DNA of 64,000 nucleotides, taken from Bradyrhizobium sp. sGM-13. GTDB lineage: Bacteria; Pseudomonadota; Alphaproteobacteria; Rhizobiales; Xanthobacteraceae. The stretch spans positions 1 to 64,000 of the forward strand of contig NZ_JAGWDK010000017.1 of the NCBI RefSeq assembly GCF_018398875.1, given 5' to 3'. The notes beneath the pieces were generated by a model. It ran no database searches. It was not told where the DNA came from and saw nothing but the letters and a program-made list of their open reading frames with translations. This document shows, piece after piece, positions 18,205-27,393 of the stretch. The translations under genes and the position numbers were made by a program. Each line of letters starts with the position of its first letter. Positions within the stretch are counted from its first letter, which is position 1.

Positions 18205-18486
18205 CTACCGCTTTCCAAAACGACGCCTCAAAAGTACGAGACATTGCTGCATCGTTTGCTCCTCCTTGATGTAGACGCTTGGCGAGGCCAGTCCCGGCAG
18301 GTCCGGATCGCTGACTGTCATATAGAGACAAAGCTTGTCGGGGCGTGGAAACAGCTGGGACGCTTCCCGCTCCAACTCATCGACCCATTTCGCCGTCTTC
18401 GCAAACTCCGCCGCGAAATTGTGCAGCAGGCGTGTCGCGTTTTCGAGAAGTCCGGCGGATTGTGCTGCGGCTTCGCGCGGTGTCAT
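18205..18486 (-). CDS. Hypothetical ORF, 93 aa
   Basis: The frame starts MTPREAAAQSAGLLENATRL and continues FAAEFAKTAKWVDELEREAS, then LFPRPDKLCLYMTVSDPDLP, ending RRRFGKR. Helical and charged; no family recognised. It lies immediately upstream of, and in the same direction as, the frameshifted gene at 17393-18160 and may be the broken 5' part of the same ancestral operon. Confidence 0.3.
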   Translation of the reverse strand: MTPREAAAQSAGLLENATRLLHNFAAEFAKTAKWVDELEREASQLFPRPDKLCLYMTVSDPDLPGLASPSVYIKEEQTMQQCLVLLRRRFGKR

Positions 18487-18512
18487 CCCGTTGAGGCTTG
18501 AGTGCGGCGTCT

Positions 18513-18830
18513 CTATCCAATTCGAATGTGCTCGCCGATCGGTGCGTTTGACAGGGGCATGATCGTGTTCAACCGCTCCAAACGCTTCAGCCGTTCGGCT
18601 TCTTCTGCTTCAACATTGCGCTGCGCGGCTCGTGCTTCGTGAGTGGCACGCATTGCCTGAATCGCACCGCGGACCGGCAAGCCAAGATCTTCGGCTTCCT
18701 CCTCGCGTTGATCTTTGAGAACCGCACGCGTGGTCGCGAGGGCTTTTTTCAACGTTCGCCGCCCGGCAGCCCCTCTATGGCGATTTGCTTCAAGGATCGC
18801 TCGCCATCCGAACTGTGCTCCGACCGACAA
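18513..18830 (-). CDS. Hypothetical ORF, 105 aa, highly charged
   Basis: The product contains AIQAMRATHEARAAQRNVEA followed by EEAERLKRLERLNTI, a long charged helix that looks like coding sequence rather than chance. The 5' part overlaps the junction with an IS630 fragment on the other strand, so the start is uncertain. No family recognised. Confidence 0.25.
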   Translation of the reverse strand: MSVGAQFGWRAILEANRHRGAAGRRTLKKALATTRAVLKDQREEEAEDLGLPVRGAIQAMRATHEARAAQRNVEAEEAERLKRLERLNTIMPLSNAPIGEHIRIG

Positions 18831-18839
18831 GACGTCGAA

Positions 18840-19073
18840 GCCCTGTCATGGATCAATCAGGTCGAGCGCTGGTTCGCTGAACTCACCAGAAAGCAGATCC
18901 AGCGAGGTGTCCACACCTCCGTCAGGCAGCTCGAGGCCGACAGCCGTACCTTCATCGACCAGCACAACAAATATCAGAAGCCCTTCAAATGGACCAAGTC
19001 GGCGTACCAGATTTTGGCTTCCGTCAAACGCTTCTGCCACAAAGCCCAGGAGACTTTATGTGGCGAACTTTAG
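18840..19073 (+). mobile_element. IS630-family transposase C-terminal fragment
   Basis: The plus strand reads SWINQVERWFAELTRKQIQR, GVHTSVRQLEADSRTFIDQH and KPFKWTKSAYQILASVKRFC to the stop at 19073. This is the conserved C-terminal end of IS630-type transposases, including the last catalytic glutamate in NQVERWF. The rest of the gene is absent. The fragment ends 24 bp before the end of the porin gene. Confidence 0.8.
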
Positions 19074-19097
19074 AGTCACGTGACTAGCCTTGAGGAC

Positions 19098-20698
19098 TTA
19101 GAAGAATATCGAGGTAGACACCAACAAATTCAGAGCATGTCCCGTTTGGCGCGTGTGTGTAATGCTCGTCGGGTTGTTGATGTATGCCAGTCCTACACTT
19201 GCATATATCCCGGGTGCCAGATGCGCGGTATAGGTGCCCAAGATCGCTGTGCTGTCGCGATGCACGAGATTCCCTTTAGCCAAGGCAGCGTCCACTGCAA
19301 AGTTGCTCCAGACGGTGTTAGTGGCAACAATAGCAATCTGATCACTGGGCCGGCTGTCAAACAGTCCCTTCGCATAGAGACGAAGCTCGTAATATTGGCT
19401 GACTTTATTTAGGTCAGGTGGAGCGTACATTCGTACATTACAGAGAAACCACCATAGATACCACGATATGCCGAGCCCTGGACATCAGACTGCCAGAGTT
19501 GCCTGTCCGCTGCGACGTAGTAGACGCTGTTCGCGTCGGCTCTCGATTGCTGCGGATACTGCAAGTTCTTGTAGGTGCTGTTATTGAAACCGGCGCCCGC
19601 CCGCAACCAGGTCTCGGGTAAGCCCGGAGCAGCTTTGTTCTTGTAGCCAATTTCATCAAGCAAAAGAATGCCCGCGTTGGCCGTGCTCCAGCTTAAGCCG
19701 GTGGGATTTTCGGTGATCTGCGCATACTGACCGTCTGGACTGATTGAGCGCTGGATTGAGACCTTGTCATATAGGTGATCATCAAAATTGTACTTCACGT
19801 TGAGAGCTGGCGTAGGCGCGGCATTGTTGCTCATGCCAGCTTGATACAAAATATTCGACGAGGGGGCCAAAACGCTTGCTCCTGCGTTCCCTCCGACCAA
19901 TGTGCCTGCGAACTCATTTACATTTCTGAGGTAACCCATTTTAAGTTCGAGTTTCCTGTCGAAAAACGTCTGGTAATAGGCCAATGTATTGAGACCCACT
20001 CTATCTGGCCCTCCGGGTTTCCATGTCCAGTACTGCTGCTCGGCTCCCACGACGATCTGACCATCGGGAATTCCAAAGCGGCTGAGATCGTAGGTCACAA
20101 TCATGAAATTTACGGTACTAAATGTCGAATTCTGGCCCATATATAGCTGATTGGCGGTGGTGGCACTGGCTGCATTTGGCAGTTGATTGTCTACGAGACT
20201 GATTACTGTCCCGCCAACGTAGCCGATCCCGACCTCTGCCAGCGCGGATCTAACGCCGCCTTTATCGTGATCTATCGTATCGGCAGGACCAGGGATATTG
20301 AGCCACATACCTTTTTCGCGGAGGTTCTCGAACTTTGCGAATGGGTCGATCTCCTTTTGAGTTCTGTTTTTAGCAATTTCATCCGCACTGTCTCGCTTTG
20401 CGGAAGGCAAACTGGCAGTTTGTGCTAGCGCCGGAGTTACCGACCGGAAGCGTTGCTCGTTTGAGCCGGCGGCCTCGGAATTTTGTGACCGAATCGGACT
20501 CCCTCTCAATTCTTCTTTTAGCAACCTCATCTGGAATGTCGCGTTTTGGCTTAGGCCCATGGCAGTCTGTGCCAGCGCCGAACTGCCGACGAGGCTCGCT
20601 GCCAGGGAGAGTGCGATAACAAGCCCTCTTTGCTTCGTACTTGATCGAAAGCTGAAAACGCGTGCCGCAGCCGTCGCCAGGACAAAGTAACCATGCAT
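19098..20698 (-). pseudogene. OprB-family carbohydrate porin, broken by an 8-bp tandem duplication
   Basis: From the ATG at 20698 (GGAG six bases upstream) the protein opens with a signal peptide (GLVIALSLAASLVGSSALAQ), has a spacer rich in Gln/Ser, then porin segments such as FAKFENLREKGMWLNIPGPA, VVGAEQQYWTWKPGGPDRVG and LAYYQTFFDRKLELKMGYLR. In the first frame it ends MYECTLHLT at 19409. The correct C-terminal strands (MYAPPDLNKVSQYYELRLYA ... INNPTSITHTRQTGHALNLL ending in the typical terminal F) are in another frame down to 19098. The switch is caused by two adjacent copies of CGTACATT at 19424-19439; removing one restores about 530 residues. OprB-type porins pass sugars across the outer membrane. 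The product as written would lack the last strands and terminal phenylalanine needed for assembly. Confidence 0.85.
19424..19439. repeat. 8-bp tandem duplication (2 x CGTACATT)
   Basis: Positions 19424-19431 and 19432-19439 are identical and adjacent, inside the porin gene. Deleting one unit joins the two porin frames exactly at the conserved MYAPPDLN segment, so the duplication is the frameshifting mutation. It could revert by slipped-strand replication. Confidence 0.85.
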
Positions 20699-21751
20699 AG
20701 TGAACTCCGCGTCCGTATTGCTAGTCTTGAATGGATTGCGCTCCGGCCTGATTGGCTCGGAGCTGACCCCCAACCTTCTAATGTCTGAAGGCTCCGGGGC
20801 TGATGCTTGGCTGCAATCGGCCCGTCTATCTCAGCGATACCCGCTGAGCCTTCCCGACCTCGTCACCGGCCGGCACGCTATTGGCTTGATCGGAACGCCA
20901 CGTGTCGAGCACGCCATACCGCGGCCAAGCTAATCGACTGTTCCAACGCAGTTCTGTTGCGCTGCCTCGGTGTCGACGGCGGCCGGCTTTATTCGGTGCC
21001 TTCGCTCGGCGAGATAGTGGCGACGGGCGGACGGCGCCTCGGTGTCCTCGCCACCAATACACTGCGAACGATCCGCCTCTTCCACCAGAAGCATGAGGAT
21101 TTCGGCCGTGCAGCATTCTGATCGGAGAAGACGTCTTCTTCGAGAAGATAGTAGTCATCAGAAAGCAGGGCTCGCGCGCCAAGGACGACGCGTTGGCTCC
21201 ATGATGCTTCACTGGCATCGCGGTAGCCGAGAGACGAGGGCAACTGACAGGCCCGAAGCCGAGAGACCGTTGAAACCTGTGCGCTCGGCGATCGCGCCAG
21301 AAGGTCCATCATGGGCTTGCATAAGAAAGGAGAAATCGCGGTTGGAGCCGATTTGATGGCCGCAGATGCGTTGGCACATCCATCAGGGCCGTTGGAGCGG
21401 CCAGTTCTATATTGCATCCCAGTTCCTTGACGTGTGACCCGCGCGACCTTCATTAACCGCCGATTGCCACGTGTCCGTCATCTCCTCCAACTGCTAACGT
21501 TAGTAGTTGACTGGATCGCAAGCCGTTGCCTGTCGATGCAGGGATCGTGGCTGTTTCGCTGCTCGGGGTGAGGCCCCTCGGCGACTAGACGAACTCTGGC
21601 GACGCTGGCATCGGTCCAGTGGAAATCGGGCGTCGGTCACTCGTGAGCGCTGCAGCCGCTCAGTTCTTTACGCGCCCATCTCTCGGCGGAAACGCAGTTA
21701 AACCGCGATTTGTTGATCTGCATCATTAGCGTCGTTCTCAAGCGACGGCTT
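20699..21751. other. About 1 kb without a recognisable gene
   Basis: The first part must contain the porin promoter on the minus strand. Overlapping frames exist on both strands (for example minus 20989-21453), but I cannot match any to a family, and they look like chance frames of high-GC DNA. An IS66 remnant adjoins on the right, so part of this may be decayed mobile DNA. Confidence 0.4.
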
Positions 21752-21868
21752 TTAGGGATTGCCCGGATCGGCCCAGGGAAGAAGTTGGCCGAGTTCATCG
21801 TTCGGGTGACCATTGACCATCATCCTCAGGATGTCGGTGACGTAGGCGAGAGGACCGACGTCATTGAT
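21752..21868 (-). mobile_element. IS66-family tnpC 3' fragment
   Basis: The minus strand reads CKINDVGPLAYVTDILRMMV followed by NGHPNDELGQLLPWADPGNP and a stop at 21752, matching the extreme C-terminus of IS66 transposases (CKlN.v.P.aYl...l......HP...id.LLPW). A stop codon immediately upstream in this frame shows that the rest is lost or shifted. Confidence 0.7.
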
Positions 21869-22464
21869 CTTGCAGATTTATGCCGACCGCCGGACTCGCC
21901 GAACGGTTTGTTTTCCCCAAGATTTTTATGTGCAATTGGGCTCGACATAGTTGGCGTTGTGCTCCGTATTCGACTGCGCAGGCCAGGATAGCTTGAAGAG
22001 TAATTGGGCATGAGCCGACTATTCCGGCGCGTGAAGAGTGGACCCACGGGCAGCTCGTAGAGCTCTAAGTGACGCGTCTCGTCAAGGGATGGACTTGCGG
22101 GCCACGGCAAGTGGCGATGACTAGCTCGATACGAGCCTGAAAGATAATTCAGGAAATAACGACTGGCTCGCATTCGGTGCCGGCAAATGGAAGATTGCTC
22201 GCAGGCTTTTTCTGAATGCGAGGAAATGCTGCGCCATGGCCGATGAAGACGAGAACTATTGCTTTGCGGTGGCGCTATGATGTAGGAGCCGGCCATGCGC
22301 AAAAAGTGTTACATCGAACCGATCATAGGACTGGATGACCAATCGATGAGGGCAACGTTGCGGATAACGATTTGTCGATGGTCGCGGCTCGCTGCAGCTC
22401 TTGACCATCGTGTCATAGCGCGTCAACGAGAAAAGCCAACACAGACCCGGACATCGAGCGAGGG
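21869..22464. other. About 600 bp without a recognisable gene
   Basis: A minus-strand frame at 21826-22302 overlaps the IS66 fragment in another frame and is probably spurious. The right end must contain the start signals of the gene at 22465. Nothing else could be supported. Confidence 0.4.
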
Positions 22465-22989
22465 ATGATGGAGATGATGGATCAAACGGCCGGTTCGGAC
22501 TTGCCGCCGGTATTGCACACGTCGTCGAGACGCGTTTCGTGGCTTTTACTACTCGTGGTTGTCCTCGTTGGCCTGTGCGCTGCAGGAGCCTATTTTTGGA
22601 CCAACGTCGGACAATTTGTCGAGACGGTGGCGGCCGCCCGTGAAGTCGCCACAATGCCAGGCTTGTCACCGGAGGACCGGGCGGCCCTGTCGGAGATTCA
22701 GTCGGGACAACAGAAGGCTAGCGACGAGCTCGCCGAACTCAACCGCAGCATCAGTGCCCAGCTGGCCGATTTAACACGAATCTCAGATCAAATCGCAGCG
22801 CTGACTTTACGAATCGACTCATTGCAGAATCCGGCACCCACGGCTTCTCCTCCTCATGTTCCTCGTCCGACGCCTGGCCATGCCGTGTCAGAGCCGGCCA
22901 AGACACTCGTGCGCTCGCCGAAACCACAAGGGCCGGTTTCCGTCGGGGGCGCGCCACTGGTCTCGGGACCGAAGCCGGACGAGCCTTGA
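22465..22989 (+). CDS. Orphan single-pass membrane protein with coiled coil and Pro-rich tail
   Basis: A 174-residue protein (an in-frame ATG three codons later is an alternative start). Residues ~25-45 (WLLLLVVVLVGLCAAGAYFW) form one membrane helix. A helical periplasmic or cytosolic stretch with heptad-like spacing follows (AALSEIQSGQQKASDELAEL, then LADLTRISDQIAALTLRIDS), then a Pro/Ser-rich tail without structure. I do not recognise a family. No partner genes are adjacent, since the neighbours are IS debris and a broken hemN. The frame is clean and codon use looks native, so it is likely a real gene. The 277 bp after it contain nothing recognisable. Confidence 0.6.
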   Translation: MMEMMDQTAGSDLPPVLHTSSRRVSWLLLLVVVLVGLCAAGAYFWTNVGQFVETVAAAREVATMPGLSPEDRAALSEIQSGQQKASDELAELNRSISAQLADLTRISDQIAALTLRIDSLQNPAPTASPPHVPRPTPGHAVSEPAKTLVRSPKPQGPVSVGGAPLVSGPKPDEP

Positions 22990-23266
22990 TGACATCCCAG
23001 AGTGCTACAGGCTAGTCCAGCCCGCCAGCTGCTCGACGCGGTTGATCGTTTCTTGCAAAGCTGGGCCTGCCGGGCGATTACGGTGCCCAAAGCATACGGC
23101 AGTGCCGGGGTCTCCAACGTGACGCTCGCCGAGCGGCGTCGCCATCGTTGCCGCAGCCGACAGCAGTCTGGATCAGATTCCACAGAACTATTTCTACATG
23201 GTCGAGGCGCCGTCCTGTTAGCGACGAGCGGTGATGCTTTTGGATCCGCTCACGCTGCTTGTTGTG

Positions 23267-24600
23267 CTAATAGGGTGAACGGTTGAGATAAGCGTCGAAT
23301 GCGGCAGCAACAGCGCGAATCACAAAGCGGTGCTCCTGCCTCACGCGGATGAAACCCTTTTCGATGTCGACTACCCCGTCCTCGGCGAGCATCGACAAGC
23401 GTTCAGCTGAATCGAGAAAAGGGATCGCATAAACTCCGTGGGCGGCACAGATTGCCGGCACGTCGGCCTCCAGATCGCACATCAGCCGCTCGATGATCGC
23501 GGCTCGGACGCGGTCTTTATCGGTGAGACGGTAGCCTTTTGACGTCGCCAGACGGCCAGCTCTGATGTGCCGGCTGTAGGAGCCTGTTGCAACATCGTTC
23601 TGGACGTAACCGTCGCCGAGACGGCCGATGGCCGACGTGCCGAAGCCGATCAGGGTTTTGCAGGTGTCGGCCGAATAACCGAAGGAGTTACGCCGCAGGC
23701 GACCGGCTTTCTGCGCCATTGCGAGCTCATCGTCCGGCAAGGCGAAATGGTCGAGCCCGATTTGGTGATAGCCGGCGGCGACAAGCGTATCGGCCACGGC
23801 CGCGGCCTGTTCGGCGCGGGCAGCGTTGTCCGGCAGCGCTGCCTCATCGATCAGGCGCTGACGTTTCATATACGAAGGAACGTGCGCGTAGCCGAAAACC
23901 GCAAGCCGGTCCGGGCGCATGGCCACCGCCGTCGTCGCGCTCTCGACGCAGTACTGCACCGTCTGATTTGGGAGACCGAAAATGAGGTCGAAGTTGATGC
24001 GGCTTATTCCGTGCTGGCGCAGATTTTCGACGGCAGCGGCCGTCTGCGCCTTACTCTGGACCCGGTTGATCGCTTTTTGAACAATGGGATCGAAGCTCTG
24101 CACGCCGAGGCTCGCGCGGTTCACGCCGGCTGCTCCTAAGGCTTCGGCCGTCTCGACCGTGAACGTGCGCGGTCGATCTCGACGGCGATCGCAGCCGTTT
24201 TCCTGAACGCGAAGCGGCGGCGCAGGAGTTCCATCAGGGCCAGGAACTCCGCTGGCTCGATGACGGTCGGCGTTCCGCCGCCGAAGTGCACGTCGCTCAC
24301 GGGCAGCGCTTGCGGCGCTTGCTCCGCGACCAACCGGATCTCCTCGCGCAGCACCGACAAATAATTGAGGATCGGCGCAACCCGGCGAGTGATGGCCGTA
24401 GGGAAGCCGCAATACCAACAGATCGACCGGCAGAACGGAATGTGGAGATAGAGCGACACGGAGTCGTCAGCCGGCAGGCGCCTCAGCCATTTCTCACAAT
24501 CCTGTGCGCCGACAGCCGGGGAGAACTCCGGTACAGTTGGATAGATGGTGTACCAAGGCAGGCGGGCATCGCAATACTTTTTCAGGATTGAGGCCTGCAA
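23267..24600 (-). pseudogene. hemN: Oxygen-independent coproporphyrinogen III oxidase (HemN-like), inactivated
   Basis: HemN is the radical-SAM enzyme that decarboxylates coproporphyrinogen III for haem synthesis without oxygen. The 5' part reads YCDARLPWYTIYPTVPEFSP, SVSLYLHIPFCRSICWYCGF and SDVHFGGGTPTVI. A one-base deletion near 24170 (GACCCGCGC became GACCGCGC) shifts the frame; the rest continues as PRTFTVETAEALGAAGVNRA, SLGVQSFDPIVQKAINRVQS and RINFDLIFGLPNQT to 23267. Two other defects are visible: the start codon is TTG, directly preceded by a stop in frame, and the fourth Cys of the CxxxCxxCxC cluster motif is Phe (WYCGFPT where WYCGC is expected). It lies between an orphan gene and hypE, and a FixK/FNR-type box stands upstream. 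It is probably a decaying second copy, with a functional hemN elsewhere. Confidence 0.8.
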
Positions 24601-24658
24601 CGGTTACTATCCCACGCTTATGTCAGCATCACCCTAACCGCTGCGCTCCCCTGTGTCT

Positions 24659-24672
24659 TTGCGCCATATCAA
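24659..24672 (-). promoter_or_regulatory. FixK/FNR-type binding site upstream of hemN
   Basis: TTGCGCCATATCAA fits the 14-bp FixK2/FNR consensus TTG(A/C)-N6-(T/G)CAA. Its centre is about 65 bp before the hemN start, which would leave a short leader if transcription starts at the usual +41.5 distance. In Bradyrhizobium, hemN genes are known members of the FixK2 regulon, which supports the call. No other oriented gene is near. Confidence 0.6.
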
Positions 24673-24979
24673 TCGGTCCGCTTTAGCCGCGAAATCTGCG
24701 TTCCGTCGATGTCCATGCTAAGGAGACCGGTTAGCATGATAGCGGGAGCGATAGCCACTCCCTGACACTCATTTAATGTTTGTGAGAAGAAGGAATTTAT
24801 CACACAACTGATGTTGAGAGCAGGGCTTGATGTCGAGGATCGACGTGCGCGCCGTTCCGCTTCGAGTCCCATCCCGCATGTTCGGTTTGATTGATGCGCT
24901 CGAGGCGAACGAGTGCTTCATGAGGATCGCAGGGCGATCTCGTCAAAGCAACAACGAAATGGCATAAGTGCGATTGCGC
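24673..24979. other. Gap between hemN upstream site and hypE
   Basis: No gene recognised. The stretch lies downstream of hypE. In the classical Bradyrhizobium order, hoxX and hoxA would follow hypE, but neither is present. No convincing terminator hairpin was identified by eye. Confidence 0.4.
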
Positions 24980-26020
24980 TCAACAGATCCGGGGCAATTG
25001 TTCGCCCGACAGCCAATCGACAATTCGCCCGCCACCAAAGCTGGTTGACATCTGCACAAACTGATGATTGTCGGCTACGGCCTCGCCGATATCAGCCGCA
25101 TCGCACCCGAGCGGATGCGCCTTCATGGCTGCAAGCACGGCATCGGCCATGTCAGGCGCCACGATGGCAACGAGCTTGCCCTCGTTGGCGACATGTAGCG
25201 GATCAAGCCCAAGGAGTTCGCAGGCGGCGGCAACCGCCGGCTTCACCGGAATGGCCTCTTCCTGCAGATGGAACCCGAGGCCCGACTGATGCGCAATCTC
25301 GTTGAGCATCGCCGCAAGACCGCCGCGCGTGGGGTCGCGCATCACCCGGATGCTGCTGCCACCGGCCGCAACCATTAGGGCTACGAGATCATGCAGCGCT
25401 GCGGAATCCGAGACGATCTCGGTCTCGAAAGCGAGATTCTGGCGCCTCGACATGATCGCCGTACCATGGTCGCCGAGACTGCCGGAGACCAGCACGCGGT
25501 CGCCGACCCTTGCCTTCTCGGCGGAGAGATCGAGCCCATCGGCTAAAACCCCGACCCCCGTCGTCGAGATGAACAGGCCGTCCGCCTTCCCGCGCTCGAC
25601 GACCTTGGTGTCGCCCGTGATGATGTAAACGCCGGCGGCGCGCGCGGCCTCGCCCATCGAATCCGCAATCGTCTTCAAATCCGAAAAGCGGAAGCCCTCC
25701 TCGATGATGAAACTTGCCGACAGATAGAGCGGACGCGCGCCGCCCATCGCGACATCATTGATCGTGCCGTGCACCGCGAGCGATCCGATATTGCCGCCGG
25801 GAAAGAACAGCGGCGAAATCACATAGCCATCGGTCGTCATCACCATCCTGCCGGCGCCAACATCGAAGGCCGCCTGATCGTTGCCGCGGGCGAGCCATTC
25901 ATTGCCGAAGGCTTCGTGAAACAGGCCGGAGATCAGCTGCGCCATGGCGCGTCCCCCGGCGCCATGGGACAGGTCGACCCGTCCGTTCTTGATGTCGAGC
26001 TTGCGTTGATAGGCTCTCAT
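24980..26020 (-). CDS. hypE: Hydrogenase maturation protein HypE (carbamoyl dehydratase)
   Basis: HypE takes the carbamoyl group from HypF on its C-terminal cysteine and dehydrates it with ATP to a thiocyanate that supplies the CN ligands of the Ni-Fe site. The 346-residue protein starts MRAYQRKLDIKNGRVDLSHG (an upstream start would extend into hypD), has the AIR-synthase-like ATP-binding fold (DLSHGAGGRAMAQLI, VIAGDTK-like IITGDTKVVERGKADG, MRDPTRGGLAAMLNEIA) and ends with the essential PRIC. Its ATG shares one base with the hypD stop (TGATG). It is the last gene of the hup-hyp operon in this window. Confidence 0.96.
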   Translation of the reverse strand: MRAYQRKLDIKNGRVDLSHGAGGRAMAQLISGLFHEAFGNEWLARGNDQAAFDVGAGRMVMTTDGYVISPLFFPGGNIGSLAVHGTINDVAMGGARPLYLSASFIIEEGFRFSDLKTIADSMGEAARAAGVYIITGDTKVVERGKADGLFISTTGVGVLADGLDLSAEKARVGDRVLVSGSLGDHGTAIMSRRQNLAFETEIVSDSAALHDLVALMVAAGGSSIRVMRDPTRGGLAAMLNEIAHQSGLGFHLQEEAIPVKPAVAAACELLGLDPLHVANEGKLVAIVAPDMADAVLAAMKAHPLGCDAADIGEAVADNHQFVQMSTSFGGGRIVDWLSGEQLPRIC

Positions 26021-27159
26021 CACGCCCGCCTCAACCGATAATCGCGAAACCGTCCATACGTCCATTGCGCGGCACAGGCGCCTTCCGATGAGACCATGCA
26101 GGATCCTATCGGGATTTCCGGCGTGCAGACGGTTCCGAACAGCTTGCAGTCAACCGGCCTCTTCACGCCGCGCAGGATGGCCCCGCACTCGCACGCCGGA
26201 TTATCGGCGACGCGCACTTCGTGCATCGTGAAACGCATCTCGGCGTCGAACTGAGCGTAAGCCTGCTTTAGCTTTAGTCCGCTATGGGGTACGAGCCCGA
26301 GCCCGCGCCATTCGAACTGGTCACGCAATTCGAAGATATCCGACACCTCTTCCTGGGCGCGCCGATTGCCTTTCCGCGTCACCGCACGGCTGTATTGGTT
26401 CTCCACCTCATGTCGGCCTTCGTTCACCTGCCGCACCAGCATCAGGATCGCCTGCATCATGTCGAGCGGTTCAAATCCCGCGATCACGATCGGCTTGCCG
26501 AATTGTTCTGCGAGGACCTCGTAAGGTTCCGTGCCGATGATGGTGCTGACATGCGCAGGCCCGACGAAGCCATCGATTTCGACCCGCCCGATATTGCGGA
26601 TATCGGGACTCTCGAGAATGCTGTGCATCGCCGAGGGAGTCAGCACGTGGTTGCAGAACACGCTGAAACTCTTCAGCCATTTCTTCTCGGCAAGCCGGAT
26701 CATCACCGCCGTCGGCGGCGTCGTGGTCTCAAATCCAATGGCAAAAAAGACCACCTCTCGATTCGGCGCCTGTTCGGCGATCCGGATCGCATCGAGCGTC
26801 GAGTAGACCATCCGAATGTCGGCGCCGAACGCCTTGGCGCTCAGCAGGGATTTTCCCTGCGAGCCGGGCACGCGCATCAGGTCGCCATAGACACAGAGAG
26901 TGACCTCCGGCTGCTCGGCGAGCCTGATCGCCATGTCGATCCGGCTGGCGGGGAGAACACAGACGGGACAACCCGGCCCGTGGATCATGCGAACATTCGC
27001 AGGCAGCATATCCTCCAGGCCATAGCGGGAAATTGCATGCGTGTGTCCGCCGCAGAATTCCATGAACCGATATTTCCTTTGCGAATCGGCTTCGGCGCCA
27101 ATCACACGCGCTAGCCCCCGCGCGATGGTCTTGTCGCGAAATTCGTCGGCATATTTCAT
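26020..27159 (-). CDS. hypD: Hydrogenase maturation protein HypD (Fe-(CN)2CO assembly)
   Basis: HypD, with HypC, forms the scaffold where the Fe(CN)2CO unit is built. The 379-residue protein has the conserved FMEFCGGHTHAI motif (residue ~34), HGPGCPVCVLP (~62), FAIGFETTTPPTAVM, and the C-terminal [4Fe-4S]-binding part CECGAILRGVKRPVDCKLFG plus the final cysteines (GSCMVSSEGACAA). Cys, Gly and His positions known to be essential are all there. The ATG overlaps the hypC stop by four bases. Confidence 0.97.
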   Translation of the reverse strand: MKYADEFRDKTIARGLARVIGAEADSQRKYRFMEFCGGHTHAISRYGLEDMLPANVRMIHGPGCPVCVLPASRIDMAIRLAEQPEVTLCVYGDLMRVPGSQGKSLLSAKAFGADIRMVYSTLDAIRIAEQAPNREVVFFAIGFETTTPPTAVMIRLAEKKWLKSFSVFCNHVLTPSAMHSILESPDIRNIGRVEIDGFVGPAHVSTIIGTEPYEVLAEQFGKPIVIAGFEPLDMMQAILMLVRQVNEGRHEVENQYSRAVTRKGNRRAQEEVSDIFELRDQFEWRGLGLVPHSGLKLKQAYAQFDAEMRFTMHEVRVADNPACECGAILRGVKRPVDCKLFGTVCTPEIPIGSCMVSSEGACAAQWTYGRFRDYRLRRA

Positions 27160-27392
27160 GACTGGAGGTCCTGCCCCACGCTGCCCAGCTCCTGTAGGAG
27201 CTGCAGCGTGCGCTTGGCTTCCGCCGGGTCAATTCTAGCCAGGGCATAACCGACATGGACAAGGACGTAGTCCCCCACCGCGAGATCGTCGATGAACGCG
27301 ATCGATATCTCCTTGCTGATGCCGTCGATGGACACGATGGCCATGTCATCAGCAAGAATTTTCGCGACCTCAGCTGGTACTGAGAGACACAT
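27156..27392 (-). CDS. hypC: Hydrogenase assembly chaperone HypC
   Basis: A 78-residue protein starting MCLSVPAEVAKILADDMAIV, with the N-terminal Cys2 that is exposed after Met removal and holds iron. It has a small OB-like barrel (IAFIDDLAVGDYVLVHVGYA) and ends with the helix typical of HypC (RIDPAEAKRTLQLLQEL). HypC carries the Fe(CN)2CO unit from HypD to the large-subunit precursor. Only one base separates it from the hypF stop. A paralogue, HupF, lies at 34056-34346. Confidence 0.95.
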   Translation of the reverse strand: MCLSVPAEVAKILADDMAIVSIDGISKEISIAFIDDLAVGDYVLVHVGYALARIDPAEAKRTLQLLQELGSVGQDLQS

Positions 27393-27393
27393 A

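Noticed and set aside
20989..21453. 154-residue minus-strand frame
   Set aside because: Low-complexity Arg/Ser/Pro composition typical of chance frames in high-GC DNA, no ribosome binding site and no motif.
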